A DNA stretch of 64,000 nucleotides. Origin: Actinomyces sp. zg-332. Lineage in GTDB: Bacteria; Actinomycetota; Actinomycetes; Actinomycetales; Actinomycetaceae. Position 1 is the stretch's first letter; the number at the start of each line of letters is the position of its first letter. Below are positions 27,704-37,653 of the stretch, piece after piece. The translations under genes were made by a program, and so were the position numbers. The stretch covers positions 558,001-622,000 of the forward strand of contig NZ_CP064951.1 in NCBI RefSeq assembly GCF_011751945.2, read 5' to 3'. Under the pieces are notes generated by a model. That model was not told where the DNA came from. It made no database searches and worked only from the letters and a program-made list of their open reading frames with translations.

Positions 27704-29158
27704 ATGACCACCAATAATGACGGCATTATTGCCGTAAATGATATCGGCACAAAAGAAGATTTAATTGCTGCTATTGATGAAACAATCAAATATTTCAACG
27801 ACGGTGACATCGTTGAAGGTACTATCGTTAAGGTTGACCGTGACGAGGTTCTACTTGATATCGGTTACAAGACAGAGGGTGTAATCCTATCTCGTGAATT
27901 GTCAATCAAACATGACGTTGACCCAGAGGATGTTGTAAAGGTTGGCGATCAGGTTGAAGCTCTTGTCTTGCAGAAAGAAGACAAAGAAGGTCGTCTTCTA
28001 CTATCCAAGAAACGTGCACAGTACGAACGTGCATGGGGTGACATTGAAAAAGTTAAAGAAGCTGATGGTGTCGTCACAGGTACAGTCATCGAAGTTGTTA
28101 AGGGTGGTTTGATCCTAGACATCGGTTTGCGTGGTTTCTTGCCAGCCTCATTGGTAGAAATGCGTCGTGTACGCGATCTACAGCCATACATTGGTCGTGA
28201 AATCGAAGCTAAGATTATTGAGCTAGATAAGAACCGTAACAACGTTGTTCTATCTCGCCGTGCATGGCTAGAACACACACAGTCCGAAGTCCGTTCACAC
28301 TTCTTGGAAACACTACAAAAGGGACAGGTTCGTTCTGGTGTTGTTTCCTCAATTGTAAACTTTGGTGCATTCGTTGATTTGGGTGGCGTAGACGGTCTAG
28401 TCCACGTATCCGAACTATCATGGAAGCACATTGATCATCCAAACGAAATTGTTGAAGTTGGTCAGGAAGTAACTGTTGAAGTTCTAGATGTTGATATGGA
28501 TCGCGAACGCGTTTCATTGTCACTAAAGGCTACACAGGAAGATCCATGGCAGACATTCGCACGTACACACGCAATCGGTCAGGTTGTTCCAGGTAACATT
28601 ACAAAACTTGTTCCATTTGGTGTATTTGTACGCGTTGAAGATGGTATCGAAGGTCTAGTTCACATTTCAGAACTAGCTGTTCGTCACGTTGAAGTTCCTG
28701 AACAGGTTGCAAACGTAGGTGATGAAGTATTCGTTAAGGTTATTGATATTGACCTAGAACGTCGTCGTATTTCATTGTCACTAAAGCAAGCTAATGAAGG
28801 CGTAGACACAGCTACTGAAGAATTTGATCCAGTAGCTTATGGTATGCCAATTGAATATGATGCAGAAGGTAACTATAAGTATCCAGAAGGTTTCGATCCA
28901 GAAACAAACGAATGGATGGAAGGCTTTGAAGCTCAGCGTGAAGCATGGGAAGCTGAATATGCTCGTGCACATGCTCGCTGGGAAGCACACAAAGCACAAG
29001 TTTCTGCAGCAAAAGAAGCTGATGCTGAAGAAGCAGCACAAGCTCCAGTTGAAGAAGCACCTGCTGAAGAAGCACCAGCTGAAGCTGTTGCTGAAGAAGG
29101 TACACTAGCAACTGATGAAGCTTTGTCAGCTTTGCGTGAGAAATTGGCTAACAACTAA
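27704..29158 (+). CDS. rpsA: 30S ribosomal protein S1
   Basis: Binds mRNA and helps start translation. Four S1 RNA-binding repeats are visible, starting near residues 33, 118, 203 and 290 (GDIVEGTIVKV, GVVTGTVIEV, GQVRSGVVSS, GQVVPGNITK). The tail is acidic and Ala/Glu-rich. The start is ATG 27704 (MTTNNDGI), 9 nt after GGGG; the frame extends upstream but that part is a hydrophobic non-S1 sequence. Codon use is markedly more C-rich than in neighbours, as expected of a highly expressed gene. It ends at a clear terminator. Confidence 0.96.
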   Translation: MTTNNDGIIAVNDIGTKEDLIAAIDETIKYFNDGDIVEGTIVKVDRDEVLLDIGYKTEGVILSRELSIKHDVDPEDVVKVGDQVEALVLQKEDKEGRLLLSKKRAQYERAWGDIEKVKEADGVVTGTVIEVVKGGLILDIGLRGFLPASLVEMRRVRDLQPYIGREIEAKIIELDKNRNNVVLSRRAWLEHTQSEVRSHFLETLQKGQVRSGVVSSIVNFGAFVDLGGVDGLVHVSELSWKHIDHPNEIVEVGQEVTVEVLDVDMDRERVSLSLKATQEDPWQTFARTHAIGQVVPGNITKLVPFGVFVRVEDGIEGLVHISELAVRHVEVPEQVANVGDEVFVKVIDIDLERRRISLSLKQANEGVDTATEEFDPVAYGMPIEYDAEGNYKYPEGFDPETNEWMEGFEAQREAWEAEYARAHARWEAHKAQVSAAKEADAEEAAQAPVEEAPAEEAPAEAVAEEGTLATDEALSALREKLANN

Positions 29159-29170
29159 TTATTAGCTTTT

Positions 29171-29209
29171 ATGGTGGATATCCTTTAGGGGTATCCACCA
29201 TTTTGTTTT
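29171..29209 (+). terminator. terminator after rpsA
   Basis: ATGGTGGATA (29171–29180) pairs with TATCCACCAT (29192–29201), followed by TTTGTTTT. Confidence 0.9.
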
Positions 29210-29420
29210 AATGTATTTATTTTGTTGTAATGCATTTTCGACAAGCATAAAGTGTGTTGGTAGTATGAAATGTATTTATCAAAAGTGCTATATTTTAGGG
29301 ATTTAATATTACTAATAAAATATTACTTATAGATTTTGCCATCTAGGTACGAGTGTTTTTATAGTGGCGATAAGGTGTAAATGTCAGGCTTTTAAAGGAA
29401 TAGGGAAGAAATATATATAG

Positions 29421-29918
29421 TTACGTATAGAAGAATATAGTTTTGAGTGGAAACTAAAATATACAGATAAATCAAAACATATTTTAGAGTTATTAGGTGA
29501 AAACTTACGTAAATATTTATTACAAGGGTCTACTTCAGTTTCAAAGCTTGCTGCTAAATCAATTATATATGTAATGGCTGTTGGCAAAAGTTTAAAAACG
29601 TTGATATTTTTAGTAAAAATTTATCTTGCTTGGCTATGGAGACTTTGGGGAAAACGCAGTTAGTGGAAGAAGATTTTTAGCTATAGCTAGGGGAAAAGAA
29701 AGACAGTTTTATCTTCACGTATTTTTAGGTAGTTATATGAAAAACACTGACCGCCAGTTGGCTTTTTAGAGGTTTTCTATTGAGTAACGGTGAAGTTAAA
29801 AGGTAAAACACAGTATTCTAAGTTAAAAACTGAACTAACAACTAAATATTCGTATGATATTGACGCCTATATAGATGGTAAGGCAGAATTTGTAAAAATA
29901 TGCAATCGTAGGCTTTAG
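29421..29918 (+). pseudogene. coding-like remnants between rpsA and rpsB
   Basis: An 80-codon frame without a start (29421–29663) reads LRIEEYSFEWKLKYTDKSK and later WLWRLWGKRS. A further frame from GTG 29790 to TAG 29918 reads VKLKGKTQYSKLKTELTTKY. Codon choice looks protein-like but the pieces are short, out of frame with each other and lack ribosome sites. They may be remains of one lost gene. No family is recognised. Confidence 0.3.
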
Positions 29919-30231
29919 TGGGTAAATATAGCAAAAATGTTAAAGAAAATAAGTAAATATTTATATGGAAAATATTGTATGCTATTTATATATGTTTGTT
30001 ACTTTTAGTTTGTTGAAGATTTATAGAAGATATTTTTGAAATAAAAACTTTATTGCACTACTTTAGATAAAGTTTTATATGTAGTGTTGTTTTGTAATTA
30101 CTGTGGGATTTGACTGATTTTTCAGTCTTTTTACGGAAATATATCGATAAAATTAGATTTTGTACTATAAATATGGAAAAATAGTGATGATTGTTTTTCG
30201 AAACAGTCTAATTCACATGCCTTGAGTCAGA

Positions 30232-30260
30232 TTGACTGCCACGGTTGTTTTCTATATTTT
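30232..30260 (+). promoter_or_regulatory. candidate rpsB–tsf promoter
   Basis: TTGACT (30232–30237), 17-nt spacer, TATTTT (30255–30260). It would give a leader of about 125 nt before rpsB. Confidence 0.45.
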
Positions 30261-30324
30261 ATAGAGATATTTGGTGGTTTTTGAGGCATTAGAACCTAGT
30301 AATAGGTATTGTAAACCGTAAACC

Positions 30325-30377
30325 TCGGGTTTTGAAAATCAAGACCCCCGATGCATTTTCCGGGAAACTGGCAATGC
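30325..30377 (+). promoter_or_regulatory. rpsB: structured rpsB leader
   Basis: Two hairpins precede the ribosome site: TCGGGTTTTGA with TCAAGACCCCCGA (30325–30351), and GCATT (30353–30357) with AATGC (30373–30377). This local G+C-rich block differs from the AT-rich surroundings. Ribosomal-protein S2 leaders in other bacteria are autoregulated by S2; that role here is inferred. Confidence 0.45.
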
Positions 30378-30390
30378 GAAAGGACGTGCT

Positions 30391-31182
30391 ATGGCCGTCG
30401 TAACAATGCGCCAGCTGCTTGAAAGCGGCGTTCACTTTGGTCACCAGACCCGTCGTTGGAACCCAAAGATGAAGCGTTTCATCTTGACAGAACGCAACGG
30501 CATTTACATCATCGACCTACAGCAAACAGTTGCAGATATTGACCGTGCATACGAATTTGTACGCGAAACTGTACGCCGTGGTGGAACAATCTTGTTCGTA
30601 GGTACCAAGAAGCAAGCACAAGAGACAATTGCTGAACAAGCAACTCGCGTAGGCATGCCTTACGTAAATCATCGCTGGCTCGGTGGTATGTTGACAAACT
30701 TCAAAACTGTCCACAAGCGTTTGCAACGTCTAAAGGAACTAGAACAGATTGACTTCGAAGATGCATCTTCAACTGGTTTGACCAAGAAAGAACTTCTATT
30801 GATGCGTCGCGAACAGGAAAAACTATCACGCACTCTTGGTGGTATTCGTGATATGGTTAAACTTCCTGCTGCTCTATGGATTGTTGACACTAAGAAAGAA
30901 CACTTGGCTGTTTCTGAAGCTCACAAGCTAAATATCCCAGTTGTTGCAATTCTAGACACTAACTGCGATCCAGATGAAGTTGACTACCGTATTCCAGGTA
31001 ACGACGATGCAATTCGTTCTGTTTCCATCCTAACTCACGTAATTACAGAAGCAGTTGCTGAAGGTTTGCAGCTACGCAACGCTAAGAAAGCACAAGCAAC
31101 AGAAGATGTAGAACGTGAATTGGCTAAGGCTGATGAAACACCAGCTGAAGAACCAAAAGTTGAAGAAGCACCAGCTGAATAA
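30391..31182 (+). CDS. rpsB: 30S ribosomal protein S2
   Basis: Small-subunit protein needed for S1 binding. The start [19 protein letters not shown] and the stretch [42 protein letters not shown] are diagnostic. Length 263, with an acidic Glu/Ala-rich tail typical of actinobacteria. AAAGGA is 7–8 nt before the ATG. tsf follows after 20 nt. C-rich codon use marks high expression. Confidence 0.98.
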   Translation: MAVVTMRQLLESGVHFGHQTRRWNPKMKRFILTERNGIYIIDLQQTVADIDRAYEFVRETVRRGGTILFVGTKKQAQETIAEQATRVGMPYVNHRWLGGMLTNFKTVHKRLQRLKELEQIDFEDASSTGLTKKELLLMRREQEKLSRTLGGIRDMVKLPAALWIVDTKKEHLAVSEAHKLNIPVVAILDTNCDPDEVDYRIPGNDDAIRSVSILTHVITEAVAEGLQLRNAKKAQATEDVERELAKADETPAEEPKVEEAPAE

Positions 31183-31202
31183 TCGGTAGTAAAGGAAAAA
31201 TA

Positions 31203-32042
31203 ATGGCTAATTTTACAACAGCCGACATTAAAGCTTTGCGCGAACAAACAGGCGCAGGCATGATGGACGTTAAAAAAGCTCTAGATGAAGCTGATGGTAA
31301 CGTTGAAAAAGCTTTGGAAATCATTCGTGTTAAGGGCCTAAAAGGTATTGCTAAGCGTGAAGGTCGTGCAGCAACAGCAGGTCTAATTCTAGTTTCTATT
31401 ATTGACGAAGAAGCTGGACAAGCTGGCGTAATGATTGAACTAAACTCTGAAACAGACTTCGTTGCAAAGAACGAAAAGTTCATTGAATTTGCTAACAAAG
31501 TTATGCAAGCAGGTTTAGATGTAAAAGCAACAACACTTGAAGAACTATTGGCAGCTCCAGTATCCGAAGGCACAGTACAAGATCTAGTTGATTCAATTGC
31601 TGCTGTTATCGGTGAAAAGATTGTAGTACGCCGTATTGTTCGTCTAACAGGTGAACGCGTTACTTCATACCTACACTACACATCTAAAGATTTACCTCCA
31701 CAGGTAGGTGTATTGGTAGCATCAGACGCAAACGCTGAATCAGTAGCTCACGACGTTGCAATGCACATTGCAGCATATTCACCAGAATATTTGCGTCGTG
31801 AAGATGTTCCAGCAGAAATCGTTGAAAAAGAACGCGCAACTCTTGAAGAAACAACTCGTGCAGAAGGCAAGCCAGAAGCAGCAATTGCTAAGATTGTTGA
31901 AGGCCGTATGGCAGGTTTCTACAAGGAAAGCGTTTTGCTAGATCAGCCATATGCTAAGGATCCAAAAGTATCCGTTGGTCAGGTTGTATCAGAAGCTAAT
32001 GGTTCACTAGAATCATTTGCACGTTTCCGTGTAGGTGCATAA
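31203..32042 (+). CDS. tsf: elongation factor Ts
   Basis: Guanine-nucleotide exchange factor for EF-Tu. The N-terminal UBA-like domain reads IKALREQTGAGMMDVKKAL, followed by the signature LNSETDFVAKN, then two core subdomains. Length 279 is typical. GGAAAAAT lies before the ATG. It is the second gene of rpsB–tsf and ends at a strong terminator. Confidence 0.97.
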   Translation: MANFTTADIKALREQTGAGMMDVKKALDEADGNVEKALEIIRVKGLKGIAKREGRAATAGLILVSIIDEEAGQAGVMIELNSETDFVAKNEKFIEFANKVMQAGLDVKATTLEELLAAPVSEGTVQDLVDSIAAVIGEKIVVRRIVRLTGERVTSYLHYTSKDLPPQVGVLVASDANAESVAHDVAMHIAAYSPEYLRREDVPAEIVEKERATLEETTRAEGKPEAAIAKIVEGRMAGFYKESVLLDQPYAKDPKVSVGQVVSEANGSLESFARFRVGA

Positions 32043-32063
32043 TCTAAGCGAATACTAGCTTTG

Positions 32064-32100
32064 AAGTGGGTGGAGGATTTTCCTTCGCCCACTTTTGTTA
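32064..32100 (+). terminator. terminator after tsf
   Basis: AAGTGGG (32064–32070) pairs with CCCACTT (32088–32094), with inner pairing GAGGA/TCCTT and a following T-rich tail. Confidence 0.88.
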
Positions 32101-32144
32101 TTAAGTTTTTAAGCCACTAATTACGCCATAGGTATATTTAGATT

Positions 32145-32396
32145 TTGTTACTTTATTTTTTATACTGTAATACTGAGATAATATTTCATAGGCTTTTACT
32201 TATGATGAAAATTCGAAATAACGTTGAGATAATAACGAATATGTACTTATTGGTTATAAGCGGATACAGTAATCATAGTTTTCATATAACAGCCCTTTTG
32301 CGTGCAAGAGGTCTTAAATATTGGGTTAGTGAAGTAGAATTAGCTGAAAACTATAGAGTGTATGGCTATGCAGTAGCAATCAGAAACCCGTTATAA
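32145..32396 (+). CDS. small hypothetical protein, doubtful
   Basis: An 83-codon frame; a start at the internal ATG 32241 would leave about 51 residues (MYLLVISGYSNHSFHITALL... AVAIRNPL). Codon use in the second half looks protein-like, but no start has a good ribosome site and no family is recognised. It lies alone between two terminators. Confidence 0.25.
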   Translation: MLLYFLYCNTEIIFHRLLLMMKIRNNVEIITNMYLLVISGYSNHSFHITALLRARGLKYWVSEVELAENYRVYGYAVAIRNPL

Positions 32397-32436
32397 TCTT
32401 GCCATATAAGGTAAGATGAGCATAAAAATAAAGTTA

Positions 32437-32467
32437 GCGTGAAAATAAACTAAAGTCACTTTCACGC
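32437..32467 (-). terminator. terminator after the FMN reductase gene
   Basis: On the minus strand GCGTGAAA (32467–32460) pairs with TTTCACGC (32444–32437) and is followed by TAACTTTATTTTT. Confidence 0.75.
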
Positions 32468-32494
32468 CGATAATAGTCTGTAAATATAAGAACT

Positions 32495-33046
32495 CTATAA
32501 AGCTTTCACAAATTCATCAATTTGTTCTTTTAGAGCTACCTTGTTTTCTTCACTTAATTCAAATTTTCCAGTTGTAAAAGCTTCACCTGGAAGAATAATT
32601 CCAACAGTTTTATCAATAGGAGACAAACTTATAAACTTTGCCACATCTAGTGTCTGAGCAATACTATATGAAGCGGCACTGCCACCAGCAACGCCACTTA
32701 TAGCAGTTGTTTTGTTTACTATAAAATCAGGAGCACCCATTTTACCTTGTTCGGGTGAGCGAGAAATCCAGTCTAAGAAATTCTTCAAAACTGAAGGCAA
32801 ACTGTGGTTATACTCAGGAGTTACAATCCATAGTCCGTCAGAATTCTTTAGTTCTTGCCTAATTTGTGTTACCGGTTCAGGTGCTGGAAACTCGATATCT
32901 TGGTTAATAAAAGGTAGTTGAGAAATATCTACCTGTTTTGTGCTGTAACCCAATACTTCTAGTTCATTTTTTATAAAATCAATTGCTTTTTGATTAAAAG
33001 ATTCCTTACGAAGCGAACCATTTACAAATAATATATTTTTTGACAT
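32495..33046 (-). CDS. NAD(P)H-dependent FMN reductase family protein
   Basis: A flavodoxin-like FMN enzyme of 183 residues, of the chromate/quinone/azo-reductase group. The N-terminal FMN phosphate motif is VNGSLRKESFNQK (residues 8–20), and the family stretch WIVTPEYNHSLPSVLKNFLDW binds flavin. Such enzymes reduce quinones or other electrophiles. It is monocistronic, divergent from fumC, and TTAAGGGAAAAT lies before the ATG on its strand. Confidence 0.88.
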   Translation of the reverse strand: MSKNILFVNGSLRKESFNQKAIDFIKNELEVLGYSTKQVDISQLPFINQDIEFPAPEPVTQIRQELKNSDGLWIVTPEYNHSLPSVLKNFLDWISRSPEQGKMGAPDFIVNKTTAISGVAGGSAASYSIAQTLDVAKFISLSPIDKTVGIILPGEAFTTGKFELSEENKVALKEQIDEFVKAL

Positions 33047-33513
33047 ATTTTCCCTTAAATAGAATAAAATGAGTTTTCATATCGTATCTTCTATCTACTT
33101 TTAACATATTTATACTAGGATTATTCCAATAAAGTAAAGTGTATTTTTACTTTTGTTAATCTATGTTAAATGTAAAATTTATATACTCTAACAATAGGAC
33201 AAAGTGCATTCTCTCATGTAAAAACCATATGCTCTTGCACACAAAACCAGTGTACAACCACATGTTACTTAACATGACTAAATTTTAATTACAGTAAAGT
33301 TACATTTGTGTAGCAATGTAGTTACAAAAAGAGTTACAAAATTATTTACGTAGTTCTTAAAACAAACTACTCAAAAATTGTAAAATTTAAACATATTTTT
33401 TAATAAAAGTAGTTATCTTTCAACATAAAAATCAATTTGTAGTATTATAAATGTCATAGGTGTAGACGCCGTTGTCTAGAATTTTACGTTCACTACTCAA
33501 ATAGGTACACAAA
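33047..33513. other. divergent intergenic region with palindrome
   Basis: CATGTTA-CT-TAACATG (33261–33276) is a perfect 16-bp palindrome. Three GTTACA words follow between about 33298 and 33342. These may be operator sites for fumC or the FMN reductase. Otherwise AT-rich with no gene. Confidence 0.45.
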
Positions 33514-34902
33514 ATGGAATACAGAATTGAACATGACACAATGGGAGAAGTAAAAGTCCCAAAAAATGCTTTATACTCAGCACAAACCCAAAGAGCTGTA
33601 GAGAATTTTCCAATATCTGGTATAACACTTACTCGTCACCATATAGGTGCTTTAGGTCAAATAAAAAGGGCAGCAGCAATTGCTAACTCAGAACTCAAAG
33701 TTATAGATGAAAAAATAGCTCAAGCAATTGTTCAAGCAAGTCAAAAAGTGATAAACGGAGAATGTGATAGCCATTTCCCAATTGATGTATTTCAAACTGG
33801 TTCGGGTACTTCTTCTAATATGAATGCTAATGAAGTTATTGCTAATTTAGCGACACAAATACTAGGTGAGAAAGTACATCCGAATGACCATGTTAACGCC
33901 TCTCAATCCTCAAACGATGTTTTCCCATCATCAATACATATAGCTGCAGTAGATGCTATTAATACTATCTTACTTCCGAATCTGAATATTTTACTCGAAT
34001 CTTTGAATAAAAAATCTAAAGAGTGGGAAAAAGTAGTCAAATCTGGTCGTACACACCTAATGGATGCGACACCTATCACCTTAGGTCAGGAATTCTCAGG
34101 GTATGCATCTCAAATTAGCAAAGGGATAGATAGGGTAAAGCAGTCGTTACCAGACTTACTTGAATTACCTTTAGGTGGCACTGCTGTAGGTACAGGAATA
34201 AACACTCCTAAAGGTTTTTCAGCAAGGGTTATAGAGCTAATTACTGAAAATATGCAGTTACCATTCAAAGAAGCTGATAATCACTTTGAAGCACAAGCTG
34301 CTCAGGATAGCGTAGTTCAGGTCTCTGGTGCGTTGCGTACGATTGCTGTCTCACTAGTAAAGATTGCTAATGACTTACGCTGGATGGGCTCAGGACCACG
34401 CACTGGTATAGGTGAGATAGCCTTGCCAGATTTACAGCCCGGATCATCAATTATGCCTGGAAAAGTAAATCCAGTCATACCTGAAGCTACTATTATGGTT
34501 AGCGCTCAAGTTATAGGTAATGATGCGACTATAGCTTTTGCTGGAGCTCAAGGAAACTTTGACTTGCTAGTAATGTTGCCGGTTATGGCTAAGAATTTGC
34601 TCGAGTCTATTACTCTTATTGGTAATGTTTCAAAAGTTTTGGCTCAAAAGTGTGTAGATGGAACTACAGCTAATGTTCAAAGGTGCAAGATGTTAGCAGA
34701 GTCTTCGCCTTCAATAGTAACTCCTTTGAATCGTTACATTGGATATGAAAATGCAGCTAAAATCGCGAAATATTCTGTGAAAGAAAACCTAACAATTAGA
34801 GAAGCTACTTTAGAGTTAGGCTATGTTGATAGGGGAGAAATTAGTATAGAAGATTTGGATAAAGCTTTAGATGTATCTTCCATGACAAAGCCAAAAGACT
34901 AG
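33514..34902 (+). CDS. fumC: class II fumarate hydratase
   Basis: Interconverts fumarate and L-malate. The start [55 protein letters not shown] and the lyase signature [11 protein letters not shown] (near residue 315) match actinobacterial FumC closely, which separates it from aspartase. Length 462 is normal. The ribosome site is weak (ATAGGTACACAAA before the ATG). It stands alone with its own terminator. Confidence 0.94.
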   Translation: MEYRIEHDTMGEVKVPKNALYSAQTQRAVENFPISGITLTRHHIGALGQIKRAAAIANSELKVIDEKIAQAIVQASQKVINGECDSHFPIDVFQTGSGTSSNMNANEVIANLATQILGEKVHPNDHVNASQSSNDVFPSSIHIAAVDAINTILLPNLNILLESLNKKSKEWEKVVKSGRTHLMDATPITLGQEFSGYASQISKGIDRVKQSLPDLLELPLGGTAVGTGINTPKGFSARVIELITENMQLPFKEADNHFEAQAAQDSVVQVSGALRTIAVSLVKIANDLRWMGSGPRTGIGEIALPDLQPGSSIMPGKVNPVIPEATIMVSAQVIGNDATIAFAGAQGNFDLLVMLPVMAKNLLESITLIGNVSKVLAQKCVDGTTANVQRCKMLAESSPSIVTPLNRYIGYENAAKIAKYSVKENLTIREATLELGYVDRGEISIEDLDKALDVSSMTKPKD

Positions 34903-34918
34903 TACTTATTTTTTCAGG

Positions 34919-34957
34919 TCTGTAAAGCTCTTTCTTACAAGGGCTTTACAGATTTTA
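34919..34957 (+). terminator. terminator after fumC
   Basis: TCTGTAAAGC (34919–34928) pairs with GCTTTACAGA (34943–34952), then TTTTAT. Confidence 0.88.
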
Positions 34958-35327
34958 TATTTAAAAACTAGCTCAAGTATGAATATGAAATCTAAGAACA
35001 AGCTTATTTATATAGTTAAACTTTTATAGTACATCGCTGAATATGACCTTTGAATGCTTAGTTTTGCAAATGTTAGTAACTCTAGATGTGAAATACAAAT
35101 ACGATTATTAAAGTTATAAAATCTTCACTCAACTATCGTAAAAATGCCGTTTTGTCACATTATAGAAAAAGACGATAAACAATAAAATAAATAATTTAAA
35201 AAAGAACTAGATAAAAAGTAAATGAAATTTTAGAATTAACTGGGAATAAAATCTATGTGTTTAAAACATGGACTAATAGTGGCAACCAACAAGGAATAAG
35301 AAGGTAAATATATAAGGAAAAAGAAAA
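34958..35327. other. AT-rich region before the queuosine transporter
   Basis: No gene. I looked for a preQ1-type riboswitch ahead of the transporter and did not recognise one. Confidence 0.4.
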
Positions 35328-36041
35328 ATGCTTCAAAATAATATTGACCCCCAATGCAAAGAAAAAGTAACGAATGAACAAGCATATAGGGGAGCAAAAT
35401 ATTACGATTTAATTGCAGTTGCCTTTGTTAGCTTGCTGATAGTTTCAAATATTGTAGCGACAAAATTAATCGGTTTAGATTTCGGAGTAATTAATTTAAT
35501 TTTTGATGGTGGGGCAATTTGTTTCCCATTCACTTATATTCTTGGAGATGTACTTAGTGAAGTATATGGTTTTAAGGCGTCAAAGAGAGTTATAGTAACA
35601 GGTTTTATAGTATCAGTCGTAGCTTCTACGATTTTTTATATAGTTCAATTGTCACCAGTAGGTCCAGGGTACGAAAATCAAGCTGCGTATGAGGCTGTAC
35701 TAGGATTTGTGCCTAGAATTGTTTTAGCTTCATTAACTGGATACTTTGTAGGACAAATTTTGAACTCAATAGTTTTAGTTAAAATAAAAGCAAGATTTGG
35801 CGAAGAAAAACTATGGGTACGCCTTGTTTTCTCAACTTTAGTCGGTGAAGCTGCTGATACAATCATATTCTGTACAATAGCATTTTACGGAGTAATAACT
35901 GGAGCTGAGTTCTTGAACTACTGTATTACAGGTTATGTTTATAAATGTTTGCTAGAAATAGTAATGTTGCCACTAACTTATAAGGTAATTTCTTGGGTTA
36001 AAAAGCATGAAATTGACTATTATACTTTAGGTAAAAACTAG
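35328..36041 (+). CDS. yhhQ: queuosine-precursor transporter (YhhQ/VUT family)
   Basis: A 237-residue membrane protein with about six hydrophobic segments. The family motif is ICFPFTYILGDVLSEVYGFKASKRVI, with a second conserved stretch VGEAADTIIFCTIAFYG. E. coli YhhQ imports the deazaguanine precursors preQ0/preQ1. AAGGAAAAAGAAAA precedes the ATG. The gene for tgt, which uses this base, is the next gene 379 nt downstream. No queuosine synthesis genes are in the window, so salvage is the likely mode. Confidence 0.92.
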   Translation: MLQNNIDPQCKEKVTNEQAYRGAKYYDLIAVAFVSLLIVSNIVATKLIGLDFGVINLIFDGGAICFPFTYILGDVLSEVYGFKASKRVIVTGFIVSVVASTIFYIVQLSPVGPGYENQAAYEAVLGFVPRIVLASLTGYFVGQILNSIVLVKIKARFGEEKLWVRLVFSTLVGEAADTIIFCTIAFYGVITGAEFLNYCITGYVYKCLLEIVMLPLTYKVISWVKKHEIDYYTLGKN

Positions 36042-36420
36042 AAAAACTTAATAACTTTACTTAAATCGAAATATAGTAAGTTTAATGTAGAGTAGTCTAA
36101 TATTGCTTTATGAAAAATTGTTGTGTCTTATGTATTGCTTGTGATACGTGAAGGTTAGTAGATAAGAAAATACGAATCTAATGTGTTTCAAATACGTAGG
36201 GCACAACACAGTTTACCTAGTGAGTATACTAGTTTGAGAATTTTATACTGAAATAATAGTTATGTACTTTTGGAGTTTGCATACAGGAAAATCATTCATA
36301 CATTTTATAAACTTTTATAATCTGAAATAGATTTTAAAGCATTAAACGAGATATAGTTATCCATGGTAATTATGGTATAGTCTTTCAAACTTTTAATTGT
36401 AGATAAGCATAAGGGAAGAA
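36042..36420. other. AT-rich gap between yhhQ and tgt
   Basis: No gene, hairpin or repeat is convincing here. The length suggests that tgt has its own promoter, but none is clear. Confidence 0.4.
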
Positions 36421-37653
36421 ATGAAAAATACAGGGTTCACCTTACACAAGCGTTTAGAAACTGAAAGAGGACTAGGGCGCATTGGAACAATACATACTCC
36501 ACACGGTGATATACAAACCCCAGCTTTCATACCGGTTGGTACGAAAGCAACAGTTAAAGCAGTTTTGCCTGAAACAGTTAAAGAACTAGGGGCACAAGCA
36601 GTCCTAGCAAATGCTTATCATCTTTATCTTGAACCGGGCTCTGATTTAGTGGACGAAGCTGGTGGGTTAGGTAAATTTATGAACTGGGGTGGCCCAACTT
36701 ATACAGATTCTGGTGGTTTTCAGGTTTTGAGTTTGGGAGCAGGGTATAAGAAAGTTTTGACTGAAGAATTTTCTTCTGACGGTGTAGTGACTAAGCAACA
36801 AGCTAACCGTGCAGTTAGGCTTGCTCGTAAGACTATTGACGAAGATGGTGTTACGTTTACAAACTATATTGATGGATCAAAACATAGGTTTACTTCAGAA
36901 GTATCTATGAGGATTCAGCATGAGCTAGGTGCTGACATTATTTTTGGATTTGACGAACTTACAAGTTTAATACACCCGTATTGGTATCAAGTAGAAAGCT
37001 TAGAAAGAACACGTTTATGGGCACAAAGATGTTTGAAAGCACATAAACAACTAACACAAGAACGCAAAGATAAGCCGTATCAACAGTTATTTGGAGTTAT
37101 CCAAGGAGCTCAGCACGAAGATTTACGTCGAAAAGCTGCAAGAGATTTGGGTGAAATGGAAATAGATGGCCAAATGTTTGATGGATTTGGCATAGGGGGA
37201 GCTTTACAAAAGGAAAGATTAGGTGAAATTGTTGGTTGGGTTACTGAGGAATTGCCTGAGAATAAGGCTCGCCATTTGCTAGGAATTAGCGAACCCGATG
37301 ATTTCTTTGCAGCAGTTGAAGCGGGAGCCGATACTTTTGACTGTGTTTCACCATCACGTGTTGCTCGTAACGGTGCTTTTTATACTCCTAAGGGACGTTT
37401 AAATGTTAAGCGTTCTCGTTTTCGTAGGGATTTTTCTCCTCTGGACGAAAACTGTAAATGCTATACATGTACGCACTACACTAAAGCATATATTTCTCAC
37501 CTATTTAGAGCAAAAGAAATGTTAGCTTCGACTTTAATGACTATCCACAACGAATTCTTCATTGTTGGGCTAGTCGATTCAATTAGAAACTCCATGAATG
37601 ATGGTTCATATATGGATCTAAAAGAAGAAGTCTTGGGGAACTACTACTCGTAA
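36421..37653 (+). CDS. tgt: queuine tRNA-ribosyltransferase
   Basis: Exchanges guanine 34 of GUN-anticodon tRNAs for a queuosine precursor. The catalytic motif TDSGGFQVLSLG lies near residue 100, the second aspartate region DTFDCVSPSRVARNG near 300, and the zinc site is CKCYTCTHYTKAYISH. Length 410 is slightly longer than the 375–390 of many bacterial Tgt, within the actinobacterial range. AAGGGAAG lies just before the ATG. It pairs functionally with the precursor transporter upstream. Confidence 0.95.
   Translation: MKNTGFTLHKRLETERGLGRIGTIHTPHGDIQTPAFIPVGTKATVKAVLPETVKELGAQAVLANAYHLYLEPGSDLVDEAGGLGKFMNWGGPTYTDSGGFQVLSLGAGYKKVLTEEFSSDGVVTKQQANRAVRLARKTIDEDGVTFTNYIDGSKHRFTSEVSMRIQHELGADIIFGFDELTSLIHPYWYQVESLERTRLWAQRCLKAHKQLTQERKDKPYQQLFGVIQGAQHEDLRRKAARDLGEMEIDGQMFDGFGIGGALQKERLGEIVGWVTEELPENKARHLLGISEPDDFFAAVEAGADTFDCVSPSRVARNGAFYTPKGRLNVKRSRFRRDFSPLDENCKCYTCTHYTKAYISHLFRAKEMLASTLMTIHNEFFIVGLVDSIRNSMNDGSYMDLKEEVLGNYYS

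Noticed and set aside
32145-32396. Confident call of the small frame after tsf
   Set aside because: No start with a ribosome site and no family; kept only as a low-confidence entry.
34958-35327. Possible preQ1 riboswitch before yhhQ
   Set aside because: No match by eye to the preQ1-I or preQ1-II core; a covariance-model search would settle it.
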